From contig JAITWB010000187.1 in assembly GCA_031285525.1 (NCBI GenBank), forward strand, positions 1-11,347: DNA of 11,347 nucleotides, in the 5' to 3' direction. The DNA is from Spirochaetaceae bacterium (GTDB lineage Bacteria; Spirochaetota; Spirochaetia; Treponematales; Treponemataceae). Shown in pieces: positions 1 to 6,302 of this stretch. The translations under genes were made by a program, and so were the position numbers. Below the pieces are notes generated by a model. The model was not told the origin of the DNA. It saw nothing but the letters and a program-made list of their open reading frames with translations, and made no database searches. How positions within the stretch are numbered: position 1 is the first letter of the stretch; the number at the start of each line of letters is the position of its first letter.

Positions 1-582
1 ATAGAGGGTGAAAAATACAGCCTTTGCGAAGACTTTGTAACAGCCGATACCGAACTGGTAACGGCATGGCTCATCAAACACCTTATACGAAAAGACAATA
101 ACACTTCCGATTACGGCAAATTTATTGTAAAAAGCGAATCCTTCGGAATACCGGATGCGCGGCGGCAGATAGATATGATGTTAACTCTTGATTTTATCAT
201 CGTGAACACCGACCGGCACTACAATAATTTCGGATTAATTATAGACCCGAACACCCTGGAATGGCTGTCCGTTGCGCCCATATATGACAGCGGAACAGCC
301 ATGTGGTGCAGAGACATAACCGAGGACATACTCCCTGATTCCCCGTATATACAAAGCAAGCCCTTCCGCTCCAGGCACATACATCAGATAGAACTGGTAA
401 CCGATTTTTCGTGGCTCAATCTCGATGCTCTTGACGGCATTGAACTGGAATATGCAGAAATAATCGACGCTGTCGTCCCCAACCCGGAAAGCTTCGCACC
501 CCGTGCGAGAAAGCTCTGTGGGGCATTGAGGAGACGGATTGAGTTATTGCAAGAGATTGTGAGTAAGGCAGGTCATCTTTGA
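1..582 (+). CDS. HipA-like kinase-fold protein, C-terminal part (5' end outside window)
   Basis: The frame is open from base 1, so the gene enters from the left; 193 residues of its C-terminal part are visible. The key block is VNTDRHYNNFG (residues 68-78), a D-x4-N catalytic-loop pattern (D71, N76) as in HipA-type Ser/Thr kinases. It is followed by APIYDSGTAMW (92-102), whose D96 sits where the metal-binding aspartate of the fold is expected. A later SKPF (119-122) also fits HipA-like proteins that are often loosely annotated. Known HipA proteins are toxins paired with a HipB antitoxin; no HipB is visible here because the upstream side is missing, so a toxin role is only inferred. The stop TGA at 580-582 lies 6 bases from the stop of the convergent next gene. 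A start at the internal ATG at 175 would cut off conserved sequence and is not favoured. Confidence 0.7.
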   Translation: MEGEKYSLCEDFVTADTELVTAWLIKHLIRKDNNTSDYGKFIVKSESFGIPDARRQIDMMLTLDFIIVNTDRHYNNFGLIIDPNTLEWLSVAPIYDSGTAMWCRDITEDILPDSPYIQSKPFRSRHIHQIELVTDFSWLNLDALDGIELEYAEIIDAVVPNPESFAPRARKLCGALRRRIELLQEIVSKAGHL

Positions 583-588
583 AACCCG

Positions 589-1278
589 TTAGTGCGTCTC
601 TTCCAACTCCGCAACCAGCTCTTCCCGCACCTCTTCATCTATAACGCCATAGCCTTCCAATCTTTCCAGCATAAACCGTATGCCGGGAAGCAGTTTCGGA
701 TCAAAATCGCAGGGAGTCCTGAAAGAAGCGACGATCCGGTGCAGTGAGTCTTCTATGGAAGCGCACTGGGCTGCCTCTCTTATCGGATGCGCAGCGGACA
801 TGACTTTCTCCGCTACTGAGTGTTCCCCTGCTGCCCATACCCGGGCGTACTCCGAGAATTCCCGGACGGAGGAACTTTTGAGTTTTTCAAAGATCATTTC
901 CTCATCATCGGGGTAGTTTTTGAGCGCCTGAGGGAGGTAACCCAGCTTTTTCAAGCCCTTTTCGTCGGGAAAGCTTATTTCTTCCAGCTTTTGGCAGTGA
1001 TCCTCCAGGGCGATGCCGATACGGGCGTATTCAACCGCCGTTGAGTAGGCAAAGGGAACCCGGTTTGCCTTGAGATAGCTTTTAAAGTCCTCAAAACCGG
1101 CCTGCTGGTAGAGTTTTTCCTTTTGTATCCGGCCGAGGGCGTGGCAGACTTCTTTTTTCGCCTGCACCACATTGCCGCAGATATGCCGGATCCCCGATTC
1201 CAGGTCCGTAAGGCTTGTTGTCGTATGGAGAACATCAACAAGTTTTCGTCTTATCGGCTTTTTCGCTTCATCATCCAT
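589..1278 (-). CDS. Unrecognised 229-residue soluble protein, possible helix-turn-helix segment
   Basis: I do not recognise a named family. The protein is charged, has no membrane segment or signal peptide, and is predicted mostly helical. Residues about 50-90 (from KEKLYQQAGFEDFKSYL to STAVEYARIG) resemble the helix-turn-helix stretch of some plasmid and phage DNA-binding proteins, where a conserved S/T-A-x-x-Y helix follows a short linker; this is a weak resemblance. The C-terminus is very acidic (EEVREELVAELEETH). The frame is open back to 1347, but I chose ATG 1278 because AAGGGG lies about 9 bases upstream, and because the extension would be translated through the probable promoter and leader hairpin. 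It is divergent from ftsK (125-base gap) and convergent with the HipA-like gene. Confidence 0.65.
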   Translation of the reverse strand: MDDEAKKPIRRKLVDVLHTTTSLTDLESGIRHICGNVVQAKKEVCHALGRIQKEKLYQQAGFEDFKSYLKANRVPFAYSTAVEYARIGIALEDHCQKLEEISFPDEKGLKKLGYLPQALKNYPDDEEMIFEKLKSSSVREFSEYARVWAAGEHSVAEKVMSAAHPIREAAQCASIEDSLHRIVASFRTPCDFDPKLLPGIRFMLERLEGYGVIDEEVREELVAELEETH

Positions 1279-1295
1279 ATCAAGGCACCCCTTTT

Positions 1296-1309
1296 CAGAC
1301 TTTCGTCTG
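1296..1309 (-). promoter_or_regulatory. Small GAAA-tetraloop hairpin in the leader of the 589-1278 gene
   Basis: Read on the minus strand, CAGAC-GAAA-GTCTG forms a 5-base-pair stem closed by a GNRA-type tetraloop. It sits directly upstream of the AAAAGGGG ribosome-binding region of the gene starting at 1278. It could protect the mRNA or affect initiation; it is short enough to be chance. Confidence 0.3.
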
Positions 1310-1316
1310 TATTTAA

Positions 1317-1325
1317 ATGATAACA
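1317..1325 (-). promoter_or_regulatory. Possible extended -10 promoter for the 589-1278 gene
   Basis: The minus strand reads TGTTATCAT, a TGn extended -10 element with a 5/6 match to TATAAT. No convincing -35 lies 16-18 bases upstream. Transcription would start near 1310 and give a leader of about 32 bases that contains the GAAA hairpin and the ribosome-binding site. Confidence 0.35.
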
Positions 1326-1403
1326 CATTTTGCAGGAAATGTTTCATCTTTAAAGGGCTAAAAGAGCATCAAAATATGCCGACACTAGAGATGAGGTATT
1401 GTA

Positions 1404-4208
1404 ATGGACAAACAACCAAGGGAAACAAGCCCTTCTGTATCGCCGCAAATGCACCGCATCCTGCAGATCACCAGGGGCATCCTTTTTTTCGGTGCGGCCT
1501 TTCTCTGTATTTCACTTTTATTGCAGTTCCTTGATTACAGAAACAGCGTTTCTGCAGTGAATTCGCGTATGAGCCCCTCATTCCTGCTCGTTCCGGGGAT
1601 GGTTTTGTATGGGGCTTACGGCTATTCTTCTGTACTCATACCGCTGTTTTTGATCACCGCCGGGATTCTGTTACTCATTCCCGGATGGTCAATCAAGTGG
1701 GGCATATACCTGGGGGGAACTGTTTTCCCCTTCTTTACTATCGTAGCAGCAGAAGTACTCTGGAATACCATACCCAGAGGAGGCTCCCTATTCCTGGATG
1801 CGGTAAAATCCATCATCCTCATCCTTGCGGCGGCTCTGATCATCGCCATGGAATATATCCTCCTGGGACTGATTGGGGACATGATCCGAGATCGCAAGAA
1901 GGGCGTTCTAAAAGACCTCGTACAGACAGCGATAACGAACCTCAAAACACCTGATCCCGTATCCTCATCCTCGGCAGATCTGAAAGATTCAAAAGAACCG
2001 GAAGTCCCTGTTTTTGTTCCCGAAATCCTCACCTCAGAAACAGAACCGGTGATCTACCCCGAAACCGACAGCATGACAGAGGAAGAACGCTCCTGGCTCT
2101 TTGAAGAAAACTATCTGGAGACCCCTCAAGAAGATAAATCCGCCTTTGACCGCTGGTATAGAGGGCTGGCAGACGAGTCTGCGGCGGATGAATCTGTTGC
2201 AGATACGTCTGCGGCAGAGGCTTCTTCTACGGATCAATCCGTTGTGGAAAATCCGCCTATTGAACAGTCAGCGCAGAACACAGAACAATCTATACAGGAA
2301 CCTATTCCATCAGATATTCCTCTGACAGTTGAAGAACAGCTCTTTTCAGTTGTGGAAGAACTCGACAGTGACGAAATCTCCTATTTGATGGATGAAAGCC
2401 CTCTTGTAGAAGACAATCTCATGGAAGAAGAGCATACGGTACCGGAGCCTCCTCAACAGGACGATGCCACCCCTATTTTCCTCGATCTCCACTGGAAAGA
2501 TCACGAGGATGAGAATGAAGCCCTTTTCGACGAACCTCAGATGTTTGAAGACGATCCGGAACTGATAGACGAAGACTTTTACAGCGAAGAGGAGGAGCAG
2601 TTTCTTGCTGACCCTTTTTCCGAAGCCGAGCAGGAGCCCTTCTACGAAATGGAGGAGATTCCTGCTGAATTCGCAGAGGATGCCGCAGAGACGGCGCCGC
2701 TGGCAGCTGCAGCTCTGAAAACTGAAGATCTGAGAGCCGACGTTCCCGAAACGAAGACTGTGGGAACTATCGTTCCGAAAAAAAAGAAACACTACTCGGT
2801 TCCGGTGGAGGGCATCCTCAATACCTATCCCGACGGTGAGTACTGGATCATCGATCAGGCTACCCAGGACGCAGCGGTGATACTCAAAGAGACCTTACAG
2901 GAATTCAATATACAGGCGGAAGTTATCGGCATACGGAAGGGTCCGGTAATCACCATGTTTGAAATCCTTCCCGCACCGGGGGTACGGTTGAGCAAGATCG
3001 TTGCCCTTCAGGACAATATATCCCTCAGGCTTGCAGCCTCCAGCGTGCGTATCGTCGCCCCCATTCCGGGAAAACACGCCGTAGGCATCGAGATTCCAAA
3101 CCGGGAGCGGGCAATCGTGAGCTTTCGGGAATTGATAGACACCGACATGCCCGCATTCCGAAAGATGGAAATTCCCGTAGTTTTGGGCAAGGATATCACC
3201 GGAGAGGCGAATCTCCTCGACCTGACCACCACCCCCCACCTCTTGATCGCAGGCGCTACAGGTTCGGGAAAATCAGTGTGCGTCAATTCGATCATCCTTT
3301 CGATTCTCTACAAACGGTCCCCTGAGGATGTGAAGATGATCCTCATCGACCCGAAGATCGTGGAGCTCAAGCTCTACAACGATATACCCCACTTGCTCGC
3401 CCCGGTTATCACGGAACCCAAGCGGGCATTCCAGGCGCTCCAGTACTGCCTCTGCGAGATGGAACGGCGCTATGCCATGCTTGACCGCATGGGGGTTCGG
3501 GACATAAAAAGCTATAACCGCCGCATAATCGAGCGGAATCTGGCGATGGAAAAGCTTCCCTATATTGTTGTCATCATCGACGAGTTTGCCGACTTGATGT
3601 CCACTACCGGTAAGGAACTGGAATCCACCGTAGCTCGGCTTGCCGCCATGAGCCGCGCAGTAGGGGTACACCTGGTTCTCGCTACCCAGCGCCCGTCCAT
3701 AGATGTCATCACCGGACTGATAAAGGCGAATATCCCCACCCGGATAGCCTTTATGGTCGCCTCAAAGATGGACAGCCGCATCATTATCGATCAAGTGGGT
3801 TCGGAAAAGCTCCTCGGTAAAGGGGATATGCTCTATGCCTCTGCGGTAGACCCCTTCCCGGTCCGTATTCAGGGTACCTTCGTCTCCGAAGAAGAAGTAG
3901 AGAATGTGGTCGATTACGTTAAGCAGTACGGAGAACCGGAATATATCGACGAAGAGATGTTCTTCGACGACGAAGAGGACAATGCTCTGGATCAATCTCT
4001 CTTCTCCGAAGGGGATGACCCCCTCTACGACAAGGCCCTTGAAATAGTGGTTCAGGCAGGCAAAGCCTCGGCATCCTATATTCAGCGAAGGCTCAAGATA
4101 GGCTACAACCGGGCAGCCCGTCTCGTGGAGGAGATGGAAGAGCGGGGAATCGTAGGTCCCGCAAACGGGTCAAAACCGAGAGACGTGGTTCACGTTCCAG
4201 CGATGTAA
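1404..4208 (+). CDS. ftsK: DNA translocase FtsK/SpoIIIE
   Basis: Septum-located, ATP-driven DNA pump that clears and aligns chromosome ends during division. The 934-residue protein has hydrophobic segments near residues 25-43, 75-93, 99-118 and 134-158 (one more possible at 57-73). A linker from about 170 to 470 is very rich in D and E and contains a degenerate A/S-D-E-S run near 256-275. The motor follows: Walker A GATGSGKSV (617-625), Walker B VVIIDEFADLM (722-732, D726 E727) and the FtsK signature ATQRPSIDVITGLIKANIPT. The C-terminus (about 871-934, with ASYIQRRLKIGYNRAARLVEEME) is the winged-helix gamma domain that reads oriented DNA motifs. Length is within the family range. ATG 1404 is preceded by GAGG at a 7-base spacing. 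The downstream gene is convergent, and a 33-base palindrome starts two bases after the stop. Confidence 0.96.
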   Translation: MDKQPRETSPSVSPQMHRILQITRGILFFGAAFLCISLLLQFLDYRNSVSAVNSRMSPSFLLVPGMVLYGAYGYSSVLIPLFLITAGILLLIPGWSIKWGIYLGGTVFPFFTIVAAEVLWNTIPRGGSLFLDAVKSIILILAAALIIAMEYILLGLIGDMIRDRKKGVLKDLVQTAITNLKTPDPVSSSSADLKDSKEPEVPVFVPEILTSETEPVIYPETDSMTEEERSWLFEENYLETPQEDKSAFDRWYRGLADESAADESVADTSAAEASSTDQSVVENPPIEQSAQNTEQSIQEPIPSDIPLTVEEQLFSVVEELDSDEISYLMDESPLVEDNLMEEEHTVPEPPQQDDATPIFLDLHWKDHEDENEALFDEPQMFEDDPELIDEDFYSEEEEQFLADPFSEAEQEPFYEMEEIPAEFAEDAAETAPLAAAALKTEDLRADVPETKTVGTIVPKKKKHYSVPVEGILNTYPDGEYWIIDQATQDAAVILKETLQEFNIQAEVIGIRKGPVITMFEILPAPGVRLSKIVALQDNISLRLAASSVRIVAPIPGKHAVGIEIPNRERAIVSFRELIDTDMPAFRKMEIPVVLGKDITGEANLLDLTTTPHLLIAGATGSGKSVCVNSIILSILYKRSPEDVKMILIDPKIVELKLYNDIPHLLAPVITEPKRAFQALQYCLCEMERRYAMLDRMGVRDIKSYNRRIIERNLAMEKLPYIVVIIDEFADLMSTTGKELESTVARLAAMSRAVGVHLVLATQRPSIDVITGLIKANIPTRIAFMVASKMDSRIIIDQVGSEKLLGKGDMLYASAVDPFPVRIQGTFVSEEEVENVVDYVKQYGEPEYIDEEMFFDDEEDNALDQSLFSEGDDPLYDKALEIVVQAGKASASYIQRRLKIGYNRAARLVEEMEERGIVGPANGSKPRDVVHVPAM

Positions 4209-4209
4209 A

Positions 4210-4284
4210 CAAAGAGCAAAGAGAATTTAGCAATGAGCAAAGAAGGAAGGGCTTTGCTCATTGCTAAATTCTCTTTGCTCTTTG
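4210..4284. repeat. Perfect 33-base inverted repeat with 9-base loop, between convergent genes
   Basis: Left arm 4210-4242 and right arm 4252-4284 are exact reverse complements, separated by AAGGAAGGG. The hairpin begins two bases after the ftsK stop and lies downstream of the minus-strand gene ending at 4331, so it could end transcription from both sides. It lacks a clear U-run after either arm, so it is not a textbook intrinsic terminator. The arms are made of 7-base units (see the overlapping entry). Confidence 0.85.
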
Positions 4285-4315
4285 ATACCTGCTCACTGCT
4301 CTTTGATATCTGATC
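4214..4315. repeat. Heptanucleotide-phased repeat array
   Basis: The left arm divides cleanly into 7-base units from 4214 (GAGCAAA, GAGAATT, then TAGCAAT, then GAGCAAA again). The right side divides into nine consecutive 7-base units from 4253 to 4315 without loss of register. Read on the minus strand the units are variants of GAGCAAA or TATCAAA, for example GAGCAGT and GAGCAGG. The array continues 31 bases past the perfect palindrome towards the damaged condensation-domain gene. I know of short 7-base repeat families in other bacteria but cannot assign this one. Confidence 0.75.
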
Positions 4316-4330
4316 TTCTGGATAGCACGA

Positions 4331-5092
4331 TTAAAAAAAGCTTGTTCCTTTGGTGAGATAACTGTTGACTGTGACTCCCATCTCTTTGGCAGCGGATTTG
4401 ATTTGGCTCAGTTCTTCCGGTGAAAACTGTTCGTAGAATACTTGAGAACGGTGTTCCCTCCAATAGGTTTCGTGGATACGATAATAATCATCCCTCGTGA
4501 AATTGGTACCTGTACGCTGCCATTGTCTGTTGAACTTATTGGGGTATAATCGGACATACAGAGGTAAACGGAATTCTTGCGTAAAATAGTCTTTTGTTAC
4601 CAATCGAAGCGGTTTATATGCTGTTTTTTCACCTGAGAGTGTTTTCATTACATCTTCAAGAAAATAGGCAAGGGATTTACCGTCACCGGCTAAATGGTGA
4701 GCCATAATCAACAGTGACAGTTCTGTTCCTGAGGGAATGATAAAAACACGCAATAATTCACCGGCTTTGATATTGAAAGGGATTTTTTCGTTTTCACGTA
4801 TAATATCCTGCCAATCCTTTTGTGCTATCGTAACGGTGCAGCCGCTTTCATTCAGAAGATCATAAAAGGCGGTTCCGTCATCTTCCAGTACTATTCTGGA
4901 CATGGTGGATTCGTTTACCATGTATGCGGCTTTGACAGCGACTGCCAATTCATCGGCAGTTAATTCGCCTGAAATGTGTACCATAAAATAAATATAGTCA
5001 TTTGGCTCAAACAAATTGACCCGTTCAGAAGAAATCGTTTTTTTCATGATTCCGCCGCTTGCGTCGGTAATAATTGCAATCTTTTTACTCAT
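4331..5092 (-). pseudogene. Damaged condensation-domain protein (HHxxxDG acyltransferase superfamily) with dehydrogenase-like N-terminal stub
   Basis: The ORF encodes 253 residues. MAHHLAGDGKSL (130-141) carries the HHxxxDG active-site motif of the condensation/PapA-type acyltransferase superfamily, whose members usually exceed 400 residues; here the second half is absent. Residues 1-15 (MSKKIAIITDASGGI) look like the start of a short-chain dehydrogenase (KKxAIITGASxGIG), and the condensation protein's own start appears to be M16 (MKKTISSERVNLF). At the other end the reading frame finishes in TKGTSFF, while the +1 frame over the same DNA reads KEQAFFNRAIQKIR, which looks like a plausible native C-terminus. 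I infer two deletions, one joining a dehydrogenase start to this gene and one out of frame removing its C-terminal half. It overlaps the TetR gene by 8 bases (ATGAGTAA), with AAAGG as ribosome-binding site, and was presumably co-transcribed with it. The substrate cannot be told. Confidence 0.65.
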
Positions 5093-5663
5093 GATTCCTT
5101 TCTCCTTTTAACAATGTTCGTTCCAAATCAGCGGAACTAATCATTTCATATTTCGTTGTAAACAGTTTTTTCATGGAATAGAGATACACTACCCCCCAGT
5201 AGTAATCTGCAAGTTTCAGAGGATTTCCTGCCACTACGCGGCCCTGTTTTTGTCCCTGCTTAATTATTTTTGCCGTGTACTCGTATAAGGGTATTTGATA
5301 GGTGGTATTGTTCATGGAAAAATCGGCATCTTGCTCCAAGAGCATAGGTGTGTTCAGGGCAATTACTGCGGCAAAGGTTTCATCGTTTTCCAACTTTTCC
5401 ATTATCGTATCGGTCAATTTGTGTATCTTCTTTTCTGCCGATATGGGAAGGAAGGAAAGCAGTTTTAGTTGTTCAATATCACTGTCCCGGTTAATACGTT
5501 TATATATTTCCTGAAAGAGATTTTCCTTGGATTTGAAATAGGAGTACAATGTCCCCTGCCCTATCCCTATAAATGCGGCAAGTTCGCTAATCTTTGTTCC
5601 TGCAAAACCTCTTGTTGCAAAGTACAACACCGGAATGTCAATAAAAAAGTGTTTTATTGACAA
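5085..5663 (-). CDS. TetR-family transcriptional regulator, N-terminus doubtful
   Basis: One-component repressor type. The DNA-binding part is clear: YFATRGFAGTKISELAAFIG followed by GIGQGTLYSYFKSKENLF (residues 14-50), then a helical ligand-binding region to residue 192. Family members normally begin with an extra helix (R-x-x-IL-x-AA-x-x-LF); here it is replaced by MSIKHFFIDIP. The only start in this frame is TTG at 5663, with a stop two codons further upstream. An ATG at 5670 opens another frame (MDFVNKTLF) that would join the TetR frame if the run of six T were one base shorter. So either a weak TTG start is used, or the gene carries a frameshift or has lost its first helix. A TATAAT (5669-5674, minus strand) overlaps that ATG but has no good -35. 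Together with the condensation-domain gene it forms a regulator-plus-target pair. Confidence 0.72.
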   Translation of the reverse strand: MSIKHFFIDIPVLYFATRGFAGTKISELAAFIGIGQGTLYSYFKSKENLFQEIYKRINRDSDIEQLKLLSFLPISAEKKIHKLTDTIMEKLENDETFAAVIALNTPMLLEQDADFSMNNTTYQIPLYEYTAKIIKQGQKQGRVVAGNPLKLADYYWGVVYLYSMKKLFTTKYEMISSADLERTLLKGERNHE

Positions 5664-5685
5664 AATCCATTATAAAGAGTATATT
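5657..5685 (+). promoter_or_regulatory. Sigma-70 type promoter for the Panacea-domain gene
   Basis: TTGACA (5657-5662), a 17-base spacer and TATATT (5680-5685) make a near-consensus promoter on the plus strand. Transcription should start near 5692, giving a leader of about 13 bases that contains little more than the strong ribosome-binding site GAGGAGGG (5694-5701) before ATG 5705. The -35 box overlaps the TTG start of the divergent TetR gene, so expression of the two genes may interfere. Confidence 0.75.
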
Positions 5686-5704
5686 GATATTCAGAGGAGG
5701 GATA

Positions 5705-6163
5705 ATGGTAACAATTTTTGATGTGTCAAACTTCTTTTTATCTAAGGAATCAATGTCTCATATGAAACTCCAAAAATTATGCTATTACTCTCAAGCTTGG
5801 AGCTATGCCTTAAGAGAAAGAGCAATGGTAACAGATACAGAGTTTGAAGCATGGATACACGGACCAGTATCACCAGAATTATATCAAGAATATCAAAAGT
5901 ATGGATTTGCCGATATACCTCAGTACAAAGGGGATTTATACACTTTTACAGCTGAAGAACTGGAAAATCTGGAGTCAACATGGGAAACGTATGGAGACTC
6001 TACCGGAAATTCATTGAGTGTTCTTTCTCATGGTGAACTCCCGTGGATAAAAGCACGGGGAAATTATCCAGCTAACGCCCAGTGTTCAAACAAAATAGAC
6101 CCAAAGGATATGATAGAGTATTATCGTTCGATTTATATTGGTGATTTAACAGAGTTGGCATAA
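5705..6163 (+). CDS. Panacea-domain protein (DUF4065/SocA/GepA family), likely antitoxin
   Basis: The 152-residue protein carries the family hallmarks: MKLQKLCYYSQAW (20-32), FEAWIHGPVSPELY (47-60) and LSHGELPWIKAR (107-118). SocA of Caulobacter, a member of this family, is the antitoxin of the SocAB pair and works as an adaptor delivering its toxin to ClpXP; other Panacea proteins neutralise varied toxins encoded next to them. An upstream in-frame TTG at 5657 is rejected because ATG 5705 has GAGGAGGG at a proper spacing and the hallmark regions follow from it. The stop overlaps the start of a 25-codon ORF (TAATG), the arrangement expected for a coupled partner gene. Base composition is clearly AT-richer than in ftsK or proS, which suggests horizontal origin. 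Confidence 0.85.
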   Translation: MVTIFDVSNFFLSKESMSHMKLQKLCYYSQAWSYALRERAMVTDTEFEAWIHGPVSPELYQEYQKYGFADIPQYKGDLYTFTAEELENLESTWETYGDSTGNSLSVLSHGELPWIKARGNYPANAQCSNKIDPKDMIEYYRSIYIGDLTELA

Positions 6164-6240
6164 TGGCAAAATTTACACAGAACACCGGAAAACCCCTGAA
6201 AGAAAAAATAGTTACTCACGTTAAACCACCATATCAATGA
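6163..6240 (+). pseudogene. 25-codon ORF coupled to the Panacea gene, probable remnant of its partner
   Basis: The ATG shares a base with the Panacea stop codon (TAATG), a classic coupling arrangement. The short basic peptide begins MAKFTQNTGKPLKEKI and ends VKPPYQ. From memory, the start resembles the N-terminus of a small-to-medium protein family often found directly after DUF4065 genes; I cannot verify this here. The ORF ends in TGA at 6238-6240, inside the first unit of the heptad-phased palindrome. This suggests that the rest of the gene was lost at that boundary. It could instead be a genuine micropeptide. Confidence 0.5.
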
Positions 6241-6302
6241 ATAAAGAGAAGGGGCAATATTTTATCATTCCTCCCTTCTCTTTTCTCCTTATTCATTCCT
6301 CC
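6235..6302. repeat. Second heptad-phased inverted repeat, arms differing by one 7-base unit
   Basis: On the plus strand the left arm reads TGAATAA, AGAGAAG (6238-6251) followed by GGG. The right arm, read on the minus strand from 6302 down to 6261, is six 7-base units in strict register: GGAGGAA, TGAATAA, then GGAGAAA, AGAGAAG, then GGAGGAA, TGATAAA. The arms match except that the right arm has one additional unit (GGAGAAA). It lies between convergent genes and could act as a bidirectional terminator. The TGA of the 25-codon ORF and the TAA of the ABC gene are both inside TGAATAA units. Confidence 0.75.

Noticed and set aside
2346..3671. Several antisense frames of 95-148 residues inside ftsK
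   Set aside because: All overlap coding sequence with intact motor motifs and show arginine-, histidine- or phenylalanine-rich composition typical of reversed acidic coding DNA.
4210..4284. Palindrome considered as the terminal repeats of an insertion sequence or MITE
   Set aside because: The arms are only 9 bases apart, no target-site duplication is visible and no transposase is present; the 7-base periodicity is a better description.
4210..4315. Heptad units considered as a CRISPR array
   Set aside because: Units are adjacent with no unique spacers, only 7 bases long, and there are no cas genes.
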